Positions 45,685 to 55,040 of a stretch of DNA of 64,000 nt are shown here, one piece after another (the first letter of the stretch is position 1; the number at the start of each line of letters is the position of its first letter). The position numbers and the translations under genes are program-made. The notes beneath the pieces are model-generated. The model had not been told where the DNA came from. It did not search any database and saw only the letters and a program-made list of their open reading frames with translations. The stretch is from Pseudomonas subflava (lineage in GTDB: Bacteria > Pseudomonadota > Gammaproteobacteria > Pseudomonadales > Pseudomonadaceae), in assembly GCF_023823685.1 (NCBI RefSeq), contig NZ_JAMXBF010000006.1, positions 372,001-436,000 on the forward strand. Direction: 5' to 3'.

Positions 45685-46266
45685 CTACAGATCTATCTGC
45701 AGTCGTTGGTGGTGATGCAGCGCCAGGTCCAGCTCGTCGAGCATGGCCATGGCGAAGCGATGAAGGGGCAGGGCGGACGCGCCCGGCTGCTTGAAATCGT
45801 CGATGCCGAGGTCCTCATCGGACGACGGCGGCGCCTGTACCAGGGTCCAGGCTACCCTACTGGCCTTCAGCCGGTCGGTCAGGTGATGTACGGGCGACTC
45901 GGGCGCCAGGTCGCGGTCCAGCCAAGCGAAGTCGTCGACCACCATCAGGCGCTTGACCCCGGCGGTCTCCAGCCCGTCCAGCAGCGCGATCAGCGTGTTG
46001 AAGCGCAGGGCGAAGTCGTCCTGATCCTTCAACGCCACATCCAGCAGGCAGATGACGCCGTGCATGCCGGCCACGCTGCGGCTGACCTCGATAGGGTCGC
46101 TCAGCCCGCCACTCTTGGCCCGCAGGCCCGGTCGGGCGCGCTGCTCGTTGAGGTCGTCGAGCACCGCCGTGGCCTCGAACTGGCGGTGCAACGCCTCCGC
46201 CAGAATCGCACTGCCGAGGCTGCTGTCGCCGCCATAGACCAGCAGCTTGTACGTCGGGGTTTCCAT
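45685..46266 (-). CDS. NAD(P)-binding Rossmann-fold protein
   Basis: A 193-residue protein. A GXXGXXG-like motif (LLVYGGDSSLGSAIL, residues about 7-21) opens a Rossmann fold, followed by LMVVDDFAWLD and a tail without the YxxxK catalytic pair. It is therefore NmrA- or SDR-like in fold but probably not a classical dehydrogenase. Start 46266 (METPTYK) is preferred over 46275. It lies closely after the 70-residue gene on the same strand. Confidence 0.62.
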   Translation of the reverse strand: METPTYKLLVYGGDSSLGSAILAEALHRQFEATAVLDDLNEQRARPGLRAKSGGLSDPIEVSRSVAGMHGVICLLDVALKDQDDFALRFNTLIALLDGLETAGVKRLMVVDDFAWLDRDLAPESPVHHLTDRLKASRVAWTLVQAPPSSDEDLGIDDFKQPGASALPLHRFAMAMLDELDLALHHHQRLQIDL

Positions 46267-46277
46267 GTTTCTCATGG

Positions 46278-46490
46278 TCAGGGCTGCTGGTAGTGGCCCG
46301 GGGTGAAGGCGGTGCGCTCGGGGTCGATATGGGTCACCTGCACGTCGGTGATCGTGGCGCCGCCGTGCTGCGTCTGCAGTCGCGCCAGCGCCTGTTCCGG
46401 CGTCATCGATTCGGCCTCATCCTCCACCGTGACGGACTGCGGCTGGTTGTCGAGTATGTAGCTGACCAGAAAGGCATTTTTCTTCGCCAT
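46278..46490 (-). CDS. small protein of unknown function
   Basis: A 70-residue protein (MAKKNAFLVSYILDNQPQSVTVEDEAESMTPEQALARLQ...). One helix (MTPEQALARLQTQHGG) sits between strands, with an extended C-terminus ending HYQQP. A strong ribosome binding site (GGGAGAAG) sets ATG 46490. It looks like the first gene of the small minus-strand operon 45430-46490. I know no family for it. Confidence 0.62.
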   Translation of the reverse strand: MAKKNAFLVSYILDNQPQSVTVEDEAESMTPEQALARLQTQHGGATITDVQVTHIDPERTAFTPGHYQQP

Positions 46491-46636
46491 TGCACTTCTC
46501 CCTGATGGCACGTAAGCGGTAGACCGTCGAACGGGCGCGCAGGGTCCATCAATTTATGGATAAAACCTTCGGCCGCGCCGCAGGGTCGATTGCGATAAGG
46601 AAACCTGGCGGCGCGTGCCGCGAAGGAGACTGGCAA

Positions 46637-46777
46637 ATGAAACTCGCATGTCTGATCAACGGGTGTACATGGACCGCCGGCACCCTCATGGATATGGGCA
46701 AGGAAACCTTGCTGTGCCAATGCTGCAGCCGCTGCGGCAGCTTCCGCTATCTGCCGGGAGGCGACGCCTCCAGTTAG
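46637..46777 (+). CDS. small Cys-rich protein (paralogue of 20495-20671)
   Basis: A 46-residue protein: MKLACLINGCTWTAGTLMDM then TLLCQCCSRCGSFRYLPGG. Five cysteines, with a CCSRCG knuckle, suggest zinc binding. AAGGAG lies 8 bases before the ATG. The sequence matches the 58-residue protein at 20495 over most of its length. It lies 59 bp upstream of ku on the same strand and may be cotranscribed with the repair genes. Confidence 0.7.
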   Translation: MKLACLINGCTWTAGTLMDMGKETLLCQCCSRCGSFRYLPGGDASS

Positions 46778-46836
46778 GTGAAACTTTCCCAGGCGGCGGC
46801 GGGTCGGCCATGTAGGTATCCCCAGGAACTACCGCC

Positions 46837-47718
46837 ATGGCTCGAGCAATCTGGAAAGGCGCGATCAGTTTCGGCCTGGTGCACATTCCCGTCGCACTGG
46901 TGTCGGCCACCTCCTCGCAGGGCGTGGACTTCGACTGGCTGGACAAGCGCAGCATGGACCCGGTCGGCTACAAGCGGGTCAACAAGGTCACCGGCAAGGA
47001 GGTGACCAAGGAACACATCGTCAAGGGCGTGGAGTACGAGAAGGGCCGCTACGTGGTGCTGAGCGAGGAGGAAATCCGCGCCGCCCACCCGGAGTCGACC
47101 CAGACCATCGACATCTTCGCCTTCGTCGACAGCCCGCAGATTCCCCTGCAGAACATCGATACACCCTATTACCTGGCACCCGACCGGCGTGGCGAGAAGG
47201 TCTACGCGCTGCTGCGCGAGGCGCTGGCCTCCACCGGCAAGGTTGCCCTGGCCCATGTGGTGCTGCACACGCGCCAGTACCTGGCGACGCTGATGCCGCT
47301 GGAGTCGGCGCTGGTGCTGGTGAAGCTGCGCTGGCCCGCCGAGGTCCGCGGGCTGGAGTCGCTGGAACTGGGCCCGGCGGTGACCAAGGCCAAGCTGGCC
47401 AAGAGCGAGCTGGACATGGCCAAGCGCCTGATCAAGGACATGAGTGGCGACTGGCAGCCCGAGGAATACCAGGACAGTTTCCAGGACCGCATCCTCGAAC
47501 TGGTTGAGCGCAAGGCCAAGGCCGGCAAGATCGAGGAGGTCGAGAAGGTCTCCGGCGGCGAAGAGCGCCGCAGCGCCGACGTCATCGACCTCACCGAACT
47601 GCTGCGGCGCAGTCTCGGCGGTGGTTCCGACGAGGAAACCAAGAAGCCCGCCCGCCGCCGTTCGACGACGGGCTCCGCCAAGACCACCAGCAAGACCGCC
47701 AAGACGGCGCGCAAGTAG
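46837..47718 (+). CDS. ku: non-homologous end-joining protein Ku
   Basis: A 293-residue bacterial Ku. It starts MARAIWKGAISFGLVHIPVAL, the usual N-terminus. The Ku beta-barrel core runs to about residue 230, including the segment RWPAEVRGLESL. A C-terminal Lys/Arg/Ser/Thr-rich tail (about 255-293) probably binds DNA and LigD. It forms a homodimeric ring on double-strand ends and recruits LigD. It is 10 bp before ligD in the same operon. Confidence 0.95.
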   Translation: MARAIWKGAISFGLVHIPVALVSATSSQGVDFDWLDKRSMDPVGYKRVNKVTGKEVTKEHIVKGVEYEKGRYVVLSEEEIRAAHPESTQTIDIFAFVDSPQIPLQNIDTPYYLAPDRRGEKVYALLREALASTGKVALAHVVLHTRQYLATLMPLESALVLVKLRWPAEVRGLESLELGPAVTKAKLAKSELDMAKRLIKDMSGDWQPEEYQDSFQDRILELVERKAKAGKIEEVEKVSGGEERRSADVIDLTELLRRSLGGGSDEETKKPARRRSTTGSAKTTSKTAKTARK

Positions 47719-47728
47719 GGGACCCTAG

Positions 47729-50284
47729 ATGGCCAGGGCGCAGAGCGAATACAACCGCAAACGCAACTTCGAACAGACCAGCGAGCCCCGCGAGCAGCCG
47801 CGCAAGCGGCGTAGCAAGGCCGGTGCGCTGCGCTTCGTGATCCAGAAGCACGACGCCCGGCGCCTGCATTACGACTTTCGCCTGGAACTGGACGGCACGC
47901 TGAAGAGCTGGGCGGTGCCCAAGGGTCCGAGCCTGGACCCGCGCGACAAGCGCCTGGCCGTGCACGTCGAGGATCACCCGCTCGATTACGCCACCTTCGA
48001 GGGCAGCATTCCCGAGGGCAACTATGGCGCCGGCGACGTGATCGTCTGGGACCAGGGCATCTGGCAGCCTCACGGCGACCCGGCGGCGGCGTACAAGGCC
48101 GGCAAGCTCAAGTTCGCCCTGGTGGGCGAGAAGCTGTCCGGCGACTGGAGCCTGGTGCGCACCCACCTGCGCGGCAGCAGCGACAAGGAACAGTGGCTGC
48201 TGATCAAAGAGCGCGACGACATCGCCCGCCCCTCGGAGGAGTACGACATCGTCGAGGCGCAGCCGCAGAGCGTGATCAGCGGCGCCCTGGTGGGCGGGCC
48301 GAGCAAGAAAGCCACGCGGCAGGCCGCCAGCGTCCGCGCGGCGAGCAAGCCGAAGGCCGCCAAGCCCAAATCCAAGGCCACGGCGGAATTTCCCGACACC
48401 CTGGCGCCGCAGCTGGCCATCCTCGCCGAGCGCCCGCCGGAAGGCGACTGGCTCTACGAGGTCAAGTTCGATGGTTACCGCGTCATGGCGCGCATCGCCG
48501 ACGGCGAGGTGCGCCTGTTCACCCGCAACGGCCACGACTGGACCGCGAAGATGCCAAAACAGGCCGAGGCCCTGGCCAAGCTGGACCTGCGGGACAGCTG
48601 GCTGGACGGCGAAATGGTGGTGATGAACGAGCAGGGCTTGCCGAGCTTTCAGCTGTTGCAGAACGCCTTCGAGATCGGCCGCAGCCACGACATTCTCTAT
48701 TACCTGTTCGACGCCCCGTTCATCGACGGCGAGGACCTGCGCCAGACCCCGCTGGAAGAGCGCCGCGCCAGGCTCAAGCAGGCGCTGGGCTCGACCCGCG
48801 GCACTCCGCTGCGCTTTTCCGCCGCCTTCGCCGCCCAACATCAGGACATCGTCGAAAGCGCCTGCGCCATGTCGCTGGAGGGCGTGATCGGCAAGCGCGC
48901 CGGCAGCCTCTACGTGTCGCGGCGCAGCCAGGACTGGATCAAGCTCAAGTGCCGTCTGCGCCAGGAATTCGTGGTCATCGGCCACACCGCGCCCAAGGGC
49001 AGCCGCAGCGGCTTCGGTGCGCTGCTGCTGGCGATCAACGACGACCAGGGCCTGCGCTATGCCGGCCGGGTGGGCTCCGGCTTCGGCGAGGCGATGCTCA
49101 AGGATCTGCATCAGAAGCTGCGCCAGCTGGCGCGGGACGACTCGCCGCTGGCCGCGCCCCTGCGCGGCCCGGACGCGCGTGGCGTGAGCTGGGTCGAACC
49201 GCAGCTGGTGGCTGAAGTCGAATTCGCCGAATGGACGAACGAAGGCATCGTCCGCCAGGCCGCTTTCGTCTCCCTGCGCAGCGACAAGTCGGCGAGCGAG
49301 ATCGTTCGCGAGCGGCCACGCCAGCCCGAGCAAGCGACGAAAAAGCCCGCCAAACCGGCGGCCAAGGCGAGCAAGGGCAAGCCCGGTCGGCAGGACATCG
49401 CCGGCGTGTCGATCAGCAACCCGCAGCGGGTCATCGACCCGGAGAGCGGCTCCACCAAGCTCGAGCTCGCGCAATTCTACGCGGGCGTTGCCGACTGGCT
49501 GCTGCCGTACCTGGACAACCGCCCGGTGTCGCTGGTGCGCGCGCCGGACGGCGTGGGTGGCGAACAGTTCTTCCAGAAACATGCCGAACGCCTGGCCATC
49601 CCCAACATCAAGCACCTGGACAAGAGCCTCGACCCCGGCCACGCGCGGCTGATGGAGATCGACAGCCTGCCGGCGCTGATCGGCGCCGTGCAGATGGGCA
49701 CCATCGAGCTGCACACCTGGGGCGCCACCAGCGACCGCATCGATACGCCCGACCACTTCGTGCTCGACCTCGACCCGGACCCCGCGCTGCCCTGGCGCAG
49801 CATGCAGGAGGCGACCCGGCTGACGCTCACGGTGCTCGATGAGCTGGGCCTGCAGGCCTTCCTCAAGACCAGCGGCGGCAAGGGCATCCACATCATCGTG
49901 CCGCTGGCGCGCCGCGCCGGCTGGGACGAGGTCAAGGGCTTCGCCAAGGCCGTCGCCCAGTTCATGACCCGCCAGCTGCCGGAGCGCTTCACCGCCACGT
50001 CCGGGCCGAAGAACCGGGTCGGCAAGATATTCATCGACTACCTGCGCAACGGCCGCGGCGCCAGCACCGTGGCCGCCTATTCGGTGCGCGCCCGTCCGGG
50101 CCTGCCGGTGTCCGTGCCCATCGCCCGCGACGAGCTCGACGGGCTGCGCAGCGCCCAGCAATGGACCATCCACAACCTGCAGGAACGTCTCGACGGCCTG
50201 CGGGACGACCCCTGGAAGGGTTACGCCAACCGCCAGCGCCTGACCCGCGCCATGTGGCAGCGGCTGGACGCCGACCCCTCCTGA
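47729..50284 (+). CDS. ligD: multifunctional DNA ligase D
   Basis: An 851-residue NHEJ enzyme with three domains in Pseudomonas order. A 3'-phosphoesterase (about 30-190, QKHDARRLHYDFRLEL) comes first, then an ATP-dependent ligase (about 220-530) with nucleotide-accepting Lys246 in YEVKFDGYRV and PKGSRSGFGALLLA. The primase-polymerase domain (about 560-850) has LDLDPDP with catalytic Asp680 and Asp682. It trims, fills and seals broken ends held by Ku. The SDR gene starts 17 bp after it on the same strand. Confidence 0.96.
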   Translation: MARAQSEYNRKRNFEQTSEPREQPRKRRSKAGALRFVIQKHDARRLHYDFRLELDGTLKSWAVPKGPSLDPRDKRLAVHVEDHPLDYATFEGSIPEGNYGAGDVIVWDQGIWQPHGDPAAAYKAGKLKFALVGEKLSGDWSLVRTHLRGSSDKEQWLLIKERDDIARPSEEYDIVEAQPQSVISGALVGGPSKKATRQAASVRAASKPKAAKPKSKATAEFPDTLAPQLAILAERPPEGDWLYEVKFDGYRVMARIADGEVRLFTRNGHDWTAKMPKQAEALAKLDLRDSWLDGEMVVMNEQGLPSFQLLQNAFEIGRSHDILYYLFDAPFIDGEDLRQTPLEERRARLKQALGSTRGTPLRFSAAFAAQHQDIVESACAMSLEGVIGKRAGSLYVSRRSQDWIKLKCRLRQEFVVIGHTAPKGSRSGFGALLLAINDDQGLRYAGRVGSGFGEAMLKDLHQKLRQLARDDSPLAAPLRGPDARGVSWVEPQLVAEVEFAEWTNEGIVRQAAFVSLRSDKSASEIVRERPRQPEQATKKPAKPAAKASKGKPGRQDIAGVSISNPQRVIDPESGSTKLELAQFYAGVADWLLPYLDNRPVSLVRAPDGVGGEQFFQKHAERLAIPNIKHLDKSLDPGHARLMEIDSLPALIGAVQMGTIELHTWGATSDRIDTPDHFVLDLDPDPALPWRSMQEATRLTLTVLDELGLQAFLKTSGGKGIHIIVPLARRAGWDEVKGFAKAVAQFMTRQLPERFTATSGPKNRVGKIFIDYLRNGRGASTVAAYSVRARPGLPVSVPIARDELDGLRSAQQWTIHNLQERLDGLRDDPWKGYANRQRLTRAMWQRLDADPS

Positions 50285-50301
50285 ATCGAGAGGAAACTTT
50301 C

Positions 50302-51159
50302 ATGATCGAAAAACAGAACATGCCCGCCCAGCACCAGGACATCCCCCACGGCAGCGAGGCGCACATGCACCCGAAGCCGATCTACATCGACGAACGCTAC
50401 CGCGGCTCCGGCAAGCTGGAGGGCAAGGTGGCGATCATCAGCGGTGCCGACAGCGGCATCGGCCGCGCCGTGGCCGTGCACTTCGCCGAGGAAGGCTGCG
50501 ACATCGTGCTGCTGTACCTCGACCGCGACGAAGACGCCAGGCTGACCCAGGCGGAGATCGAGAAGCGCGGCCGCCAGGTGCTGCCGCTGGCCGGCGACGT
50601 GGCCGATGCCGCGTTCTGCCAGAAGGTGGTCCGCGAGACCATCGGCAAGTGGGGCCGCCTCGACATCCTGGTCAACAACGCCGGCGAACAGCAGCCGCAG
50701 GAAGGCCTCGAGGACATTCCGCAGGAGCAGTGGGAGCAGACCTTCCGCACCAACATCTTCGCCATGTTCCAGCTGACCAAGGCGGCGCTGCCACACCTGG
50801 AGGAGGGCGCGGCGATCATCAACACCACCTCGATCACCGCCTACAAGGGCAACGCCATGCTGCTGGACTACTCGTCCACCAAGGGCGCCATCACCACCTT
50901 CACCCGTTCGCTGGCGCTGAACCTGGTCAAGCGCGGCATCCGCGTCAACGCCGTGGCCCCAGGGCCGATCTGGACGCCGCTGATCGTCTCCACCTTCCCG
51001 GCGGACAAGGTCGCCGGCTTCGGCTCGGACACCCCCATGCAGCGCCCCGGCCAGCCCTCGGAGGTCGCACCGGCCTTCGTCTACCTGGCCAGCAACGACT
51101 CCAGCTACGTCAGCGGCCAGGTGTTGCACGTCAACGGCGGCACCGTGGTCAACGGTTGA
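50302..51159 (+). CDS. short-chain dehydrogenase/reductase (YdaD/YghA-like)
   Basis: A 285-residue SDR with an N-terminal extension of about 40 residues (MIEKQNMPAQHQDIPHGSE...), typical of the YghA/YdaD stress-induced group. The cofactor motif is SGADSGIGRAVA. NNAGEQ and the catalytic YSSTKGA (Tyr and Lys) are intact, and the segment GPIWTPL follows. Ribosome binding site GAGAGGAAAC before ATG 50302. The substrate is unknown. B. subtilis YdaD is a general-stress protein. It follows ligD directly. Confidence 0.88.
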   Translation: MIEKQNMPAQHQDIPHGSEAHMHPKPIYIDERYRGSGKLEGKVAIISGADSGIGRAVAVHFAEEGCDIVLLYLDRDEDARLTQAEIEKRGRQVLPLAGDVADAAFCQKVVRETIGKWGRLDILVNNAGEQQPQEGLEDIPQEQWEQTFRTNIFAMFQLTKAALPHLEEGAAIINTTSITAYKGNAMLLDYSSTKGAITTFTRSLALNLVKRGIRVNAVAPGPIWTPLIVSTFPADKVAGFGSDTPMQRPGQPSEVAPAFVYLASNDSSYVSGQVLHVNGGTVVNG

Positions 51160-51407
51160 GCGGCAGATACCAGAACAGGGCGACCTCTCGGGTCGCCGGG
51201 TTCAGGCCGCATCCGCGAAGAGAACGAATGACAGGACAACCGTCCTGCATGAGTGCAGGCCGAGGGCGCCTAGATAAATGGTCTTCCGCGGCCATCGCCT
51301 TATCTCGATGCCTTCCGGGGCACAAGGCGATGGCTTGGTGCGAATGCTGCAAAGGCATACCGCGCAGGGCCTGCGGCAATGCTCCACTGTGACCTCAAGT
51401 AATACCC
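51160..51407. other. 248-bp gap between two SDR genes
   Basis: Contains two hairpins, GGCGACC / GGTCGCC (51179-51197) and CCTGCA-TGAG-TGCAGG (51244-51259). A 54-codon Cys-containing frame at 51228-51392 is not convincing. I see no gene in it. Confidence 0.5.
51179..51197 (+). terminator. hairpin after the YdaD-like gene
   Basis: GGCGACC and GGTCGCC around a five-base loop, 19 bp past the stop, without a T-tract. Possible end of the ku-ligD-SDR transcript. Confidence 0.35.
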
Positions 51408-52181
51408 CTATACCGTTGGCACCGTTCCGCCATCGATTACGAACTCACTGCCCGTGATGGCGGCCGCGCGGGACGAGGCGAGGAAGGCAATGAGGTCAGC
51501 CACTTCGTCCGGTCTGGAGGGTCGTCCAAGGGGAATGCCGCCCAAGGCCTGCATGATGATTCGCTTGCCGCGTTCATAGTCGGTACCTGCTTCCTGCGCC
51601 AGCCGTTCGGCCAGGGCGACCGACGCGTCGGTTTCGACCCAGCCCGGTGACACCCGAACCACACGCACGCCTTGTGGCGATACCTCCTTCGACAGGCTCT
51701 TGCTGTAGGTAGAGAGCGCCGACTTGGCTGCGGCATAGGCGGTGGTGGCTTCCGGCAGCGGCAGACGGTTCTGAATGGAAGTCACATGGATGATGACGCC
51801 CGCTTTGCGTTCGAGCATCTGCGGCAGCAGGGCGCGGTCCAGGCGCACGGCCGGGAGCAGGTTGAGGTCGAACTCGCGCTGCCACTGCGTGTCGTCCAGC
51901 GCGGCGAAGCCACCTCCGGGGGCCGACGAGCCGCCCAGCACATGGACGATGATGTCCACCGTGCCCAGGCACTGCCGGGTCGCTTGCACCAGGGTGTCGC
52001 AGCCTTCACGGGTCGACAGGTCGGCCTGCACGAACAGCTCGCTCGGCAGGTCTGCATCCGCCTGCCGTGCCGAGGTCAGTACCGTCGCGCCTTCCGCGAG
52101 AAAGCGGCTGACCACCGCGCGACCGACGCCTTTGGTGCCGCCTGTGACCAGTACGTGCTTGCCAGTGAGGTCGAGGTTCAT
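51408..52181 (-). CDS. short-chain dehydrogenase/reductase
   Basis: A 257-residue classical SDR. Cofactor motif [11 protein letters not shown] (residues about 14-24), HVLGGSS in place of NNAG, catalytic [11 protein letters not shown] with the Tyr and Lys, and the C-terminal [12 protein letters not shown](P)(H)-dependent oxidoreductase of unknown substrate. It overlaps the NTF2-like gene by 4 bp (ATGA), and both are divergent from the LysR gene, which probably controls them. Confidence 0.9.
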   Translation of the reverse strand: MNLDLTGKHVLVTGGTKGVGRAVVSRFLAEGATVLTSARQADADLPSELFVQADLSTREGCDTLVQATRQCLGTVDIIVHVLGGSSAPGGGFAALDDTQWQREFDLNLLPAVRLDRALLPQMLERKAGVIIHVTSIQNRLPLPEATTAYAAAKSALSTYSKSLSKEVSPQGVRVVRVSPGWVETDASVALAERLAQEAGTDYERGKRIIMQALGGIPLGRPSRPDEVADLIAFLASSRAAAITGSEFVIDGGTVPTV

Positions 52182-52507
52182 GGGGCGATCTCCAGCGAGC
52201 GGATCTGCCCGTTCTGCAACACGAACACATGCTTGAGCTGCACCGGGCTGCCAGGGAAGTCGCCGACCACGCGGGCGGTTACGGTCAGTGCGTCGTCCTG
52301 CTGCGTGGTGCCCTGGGGCTCGACGCGGTAGCTGAAGGCTTGCTGCGCTTCCCGGTGCCAGGCTTCGATAGCGGCAAGGCCCTGGTGCGTGCGGTTCTCG
52401 TCGGTCACCGTGGCGTCCGGACAGAAGCAGGTGGCAAGGCGCGAGGCGTCGCCGCCATTGCTGATATCGAAGTAGGTCTCTACGGCTTCAGGCAGGTGCA
52501 GGTTCAT
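52178..52507 (-). CDS. NTF2/SnoaL-like protein
   Basis: A 109-residue protein of the SnoaL/NTF2 cone fold: [37 protein letters not shown], then strands ending [16 protein letters not shown]. Such proteins bind small hydrophobic molecules or act as isomerases or hydratases. It is coupled to the SDR downstream (4-bp overlap), so both may act in one detoxification or catabolic step. Confidence 0.82.
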   Translation of the reverse strand: MNLHLPEAVETYFDISNGGDASRLATCFCPDATVTDENRTHQGLAAIEAWHREAQQAFSYRVEPQGTTQQDDALTVTARVVGDFPGSPVQLKHVFVLQNGQIRSLEIAP

Positions 52508-52602
52508 GGCCTATCTCCTCTCTCACAGGTGGGTGGGGTTTACGGCTGTGATCTTGCCGCTCGCAGGATAATTTGCTCAACTGGGACAGAATTAACGACC
52601 TA

Positions 52603-52617
52603 TCCTGAATTTCAGGA
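52603..52617. promoter_or_regulatory. perfect palindrome at the LysR gene start
   Basis: TCCTGAA-T-TTCAGGA has perfect 7-bp arms with a single central base and ends 7 bp before the LysR ATG, overlapping its ribosome binding site (CAGGA). Likely an operator for autoregulation. The intergenic region also serves the divergent NTF2/SDR genes. Confidence 0.55.
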
Positions 52618-52624
52618 CAATCCG

Positions 52625-53524
52625 ATGGCCGACCCACGACTGGGCCTCAACGAACTGGAAGCGGTGCTTGCCGTGGCGCGCCGGGCGTCGTTCCGGCAGG
52701 CGGCCATCGACCTGGATGTGTCCACTACCGCATTGAGCAACACCATCGCCAAGCTGGAGGCGAGCCTCGAAACGCGCCTGTTCAATCGCACTACCCGCAG
52801 CGTGTCGCTGACCGAGGCCGGGGCGATGTACCTGGAGCGGGTTGGGCCGGCGCTGCAGGACGTGCGCGCCGCGCTCGAAACGGTGCGCGCGCACAGTGCC
52901 GGGCCGTCGGGCGTGCTGCGCATCAACGCCTTCGCCAGTGCCGCCCGTTCGACGCTGCTGCCTCTGGTGCTGGAATTTCTGCGGCGCTACCCCAAGGTGC
53001 ACATCGACCTGGTGACCGAAGGCCGCCTGGTGGACATCGTCGCCGACGGCTTCGACCTCGGGGTGCGTTCGGCGAACCTGGTCCCCAGCGACATGATCGT
53101 GATTCCCCTCGGCCCGCGGCAGCGCTACGCCGTGGTCGGCACGCCGGGCTACTTCGCGCAGCACGGGCGGCCGCGCACGCCGGCTGATCTGCTGCGGCAT
53201 GCGTGCATCCGCGTTCGCCTGCCGAATGGCGCGATCTACCCCTGGCATTTCGAGCGGGCGGGGGAGGTGACGCGGCTCGATGTCAGCGGGCCGCTGACCC
53301 TCGATGAGCCCGGCGTGGTCAAGGCCGTGGTGCAGGCCGGCGTGGGGCTTGGCTTTTTCATGGAGCAGGACGTGCAGGCGGAAATCGAGGCCGGTCAGTT
53401 CGAGCGGGTCCTGGACGACTGGACGCCGCCTCGGGACAGGCTGTGCCTGTACTACCCCAATCGCCGCAATCCGTCCGCCGCGCTCAAGGCCTTTACCGCC
53501 CTGGCCCGGGGCAACCTGGCCTGA
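52625..53524 (+). CDS. LysR-family transcriptional regulator
   Basis: A 299-residue LTTR. The winged helix-turn-helix (about 8-66) includes [26 protein letters not shown] and [15 protein letters not shown]. The effector-binding domain follows from about residue 92 ([18 protein letters not shown]). LTTRs usually control the divergent gene, here NTF2/SDR. ATG 52625 lies just after a perfect palindrome. It converges on the HD/LuxR gene with a 15-bp gap. Confidence 0.92.
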   Translation: MADPRLGLNELEAVLAVARRASFRQAAIDLDVSTTALSNTIAKLEASLETRLFNRTTRSVSLTEAGAMYLERVGPALQDVRAALETVRAHSAGPSGVLRINAFASAARSTLLPLVLEFLRRYPKVHIDLVTEGRLVDIVADGFDLGVRSANLVPSDMIVIPLGPRQRYAVVGTPGYFAQHGRPRTPADLLRHACIRVRLPNGAIYPWHFERAGEVTRLDVSGPLTLDEPGVVKAVVQAGVGLGFFMEQDVQAEIEAGQFERVLDDWTPPRDRLCLYYPNRRNPSAALKAFTALARGNLA

Positions 53525-53539
53525 GGGCCGGCCCGGGCG

Positions 53540-54979
53540 TCAGGCGATCAGGCCCAGGGTCAGGCCCTTCAGCGTGGCCGCCGCGCGGGTGGAGCAGCCC
53601 AGCTTGCGGAAGATGCTTTCCATATGGGTGCGCACCGTGCTCGGGCTGATGTCCAGCCGCCGCGCCACTTCCTTGTTGCTGGCGCCCCGGCTGATTTCCA
53701 GCAGGATGGAACACTCGCGGGCCGTCAGCAGCGTGCTCTTGGGTTGCGGCAGCCGGCGTTCGCCCCTTGCGGCAGCGATTACCGCCTCGCAGATGTCGGC
53801 GTCGAACAGCCCGCGGCCGGCATCCTGTTTCAACAGCCGCGCCGCTTCCGATTCGCTGTGGGCCGGGCGCCAGGGCCGGTCGCTGCGCAGCGCCACCCAG
53901 GCGACCGAGGCGGCGAGCAAGCGGCATTCGGCGCATTGGGCATCGCCCAGGGCGCCGCGAAAGTAACCGCTGCCGTCGAGCCGTTCGTAGGCGTGGGCGG
54001 CGATCTCGCCGGGCGCCGTCAGCTCACTGATCTGCCGTGAAGCCTTCTGCGTCCAGTAGGGCACCAGGTGGATGCGCTCGGTGGCGCCGTAGGGCAGGGG
54101 GCCGGCGGTGTTCCACAGCTGGTTGGACACCGCCGCCCGGCCCAGGCCGTGGATCAGCGCCGCCTTGCCGAGGTTGCTCCGGGTCGCGTCGGGCAGCCCC
54201 CACAGGCGGGCGGCCTCCACGGCGAGCTGCGACACCTGCCGCGAATAGCCCGCCAGCCACGGCAGCTTGAGGTCTATCACATCACCCACCAGGGTCAGCG
54301 ACACCGGGCGTTCGATGGCGCTGGTGCTCACCGCGTCGGGTGTGGCCTGCAGCTCCGCCAGCCAGTCCTTGGCATGGTGCACCAGCAGCGCGGCGAGGGC
54401 GGCGGGGTAGCGGCGGTCGGACTGCTCGCGGATCCAGTTCAGCGCAGCGTCCACGCCGTGCGCGCGGCTGAGAATGTCCAGGTCCCCGGCCAGCACCACC
54501 TGGTAGGCCACTTCCGGGATGTGCTCGTGGGTCAGGCCCAGCGGGCGGCCGGTGCCGTCGTAGGTTTCGAACACCCGGCACAGGCCGGACTCCACATCCG
54601 CACCCAACTCCAGGGTCCTGGCGATTTCACCGGACACCTCGCAGTGCACCACCGCCAGCGGCGTGGCCTTGTGCACGGCGTTCATCGCGTCGGCGCCCAG
54701 GGTCAGGTCGAGCATCGCGCGGCGGCCGTCGACGTCGTCACCCAGCAGGTGGGCGAAGCCATCGGCGTTGGCGGTGCACCCCGACCAGCGCAGCAGCGCC
54801 ACCTGCTCCGCGACCTGGAGGTGTTCGCCGGTGCCATGCCCGGCCTGGGCCAGCAGCCGCGCCAGCCGGGCAACCCGCTGGGAGTGGCCCAGCGGCTGCC
54901 CCATGCTCAGGTCGCCGACCTGGGAAATCGCCGCCAAAGCCCCGCTCAACGAAATGTCGAATCGCACCGCGCCATCCAT
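53540..54979 (-). CDS. LuxR-type regulator with two degenerate HD-GYP-like domains
   Basis: A 479-residue protein. The first half (about 25-200) and second half (about 225-400) each look like an HD-GYP domain: ETYDGTGRP (138-146) and YERLDGSGYFRG (331-342). The HD position of the second half reads IHGLGRAAV, so the metal-binding Asp is lost and phosphodiesterase activity is doubtful. A LuxR helix-turn-helix ends the protein (about 416-475, LTARECSILLEISRGASNKEVARRL). Start 54979 is preferred. A longer frame to 55054 would overlap the divergent leader. It may sense a ligand and control the divergent hydrolase/oxidoreductase pair. Confidence 0.85.
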   Translation of the reverse strand: MDGAVRFDISLSGALAAISQVGDLSMGQPLGHSQRVARLARLLAQAGHGTGEHLQVAEQVALLRWSGCTANADGFAHLLGDDVDGRRAMLDLTLGADAMNAVHKATPLAVVHCEVSGEIARTLELGADVESGLCRVFETYDGTGRPLGLTHEHIPEVAYQVVLAGDLDILSRAHGVDAALNWIREQSDRRYPAALAALLVHHAKDWLAELQATPDAVSTSAIERPVSLTLVGDVIDLKLPWLAGYSRQVSQLAVEAARLWGLPDATRSNLGKAALIHGLGRAAVSNQLWNTAGPLPYGATERIHLVPYWTQKASRQISELTAPGEIAAHAYERLDGSGYFRGALGDAQCAECRLLAASVAWVALRSDRPWRPAHSESEAARLLKQDAGRGLFDADICEAVIAAARGERRLPQPKSTLLTARECSILLEISRGASNKEVARRLDISPSTVRTHMESIFRKLGCSTRAAATLKGLTLGLIA

Positions 54980-55040
54980 GAAAAAGTCCCCGGGTCGGAT
55001 AAATGACCGATACCCGCCAGGCAGGCCCGTCAGCAGAATT

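Noticed and set aside
51228..51392. 54-codon Cys-containing frame (MTGQPSCMSAG...CECCKG) after the YdaD-like gene
   Set aside because: It has a weak ribosome binding site and does not align with the Cys-rich pair at 20495 and 46637, so I treat the gap as non-coding.
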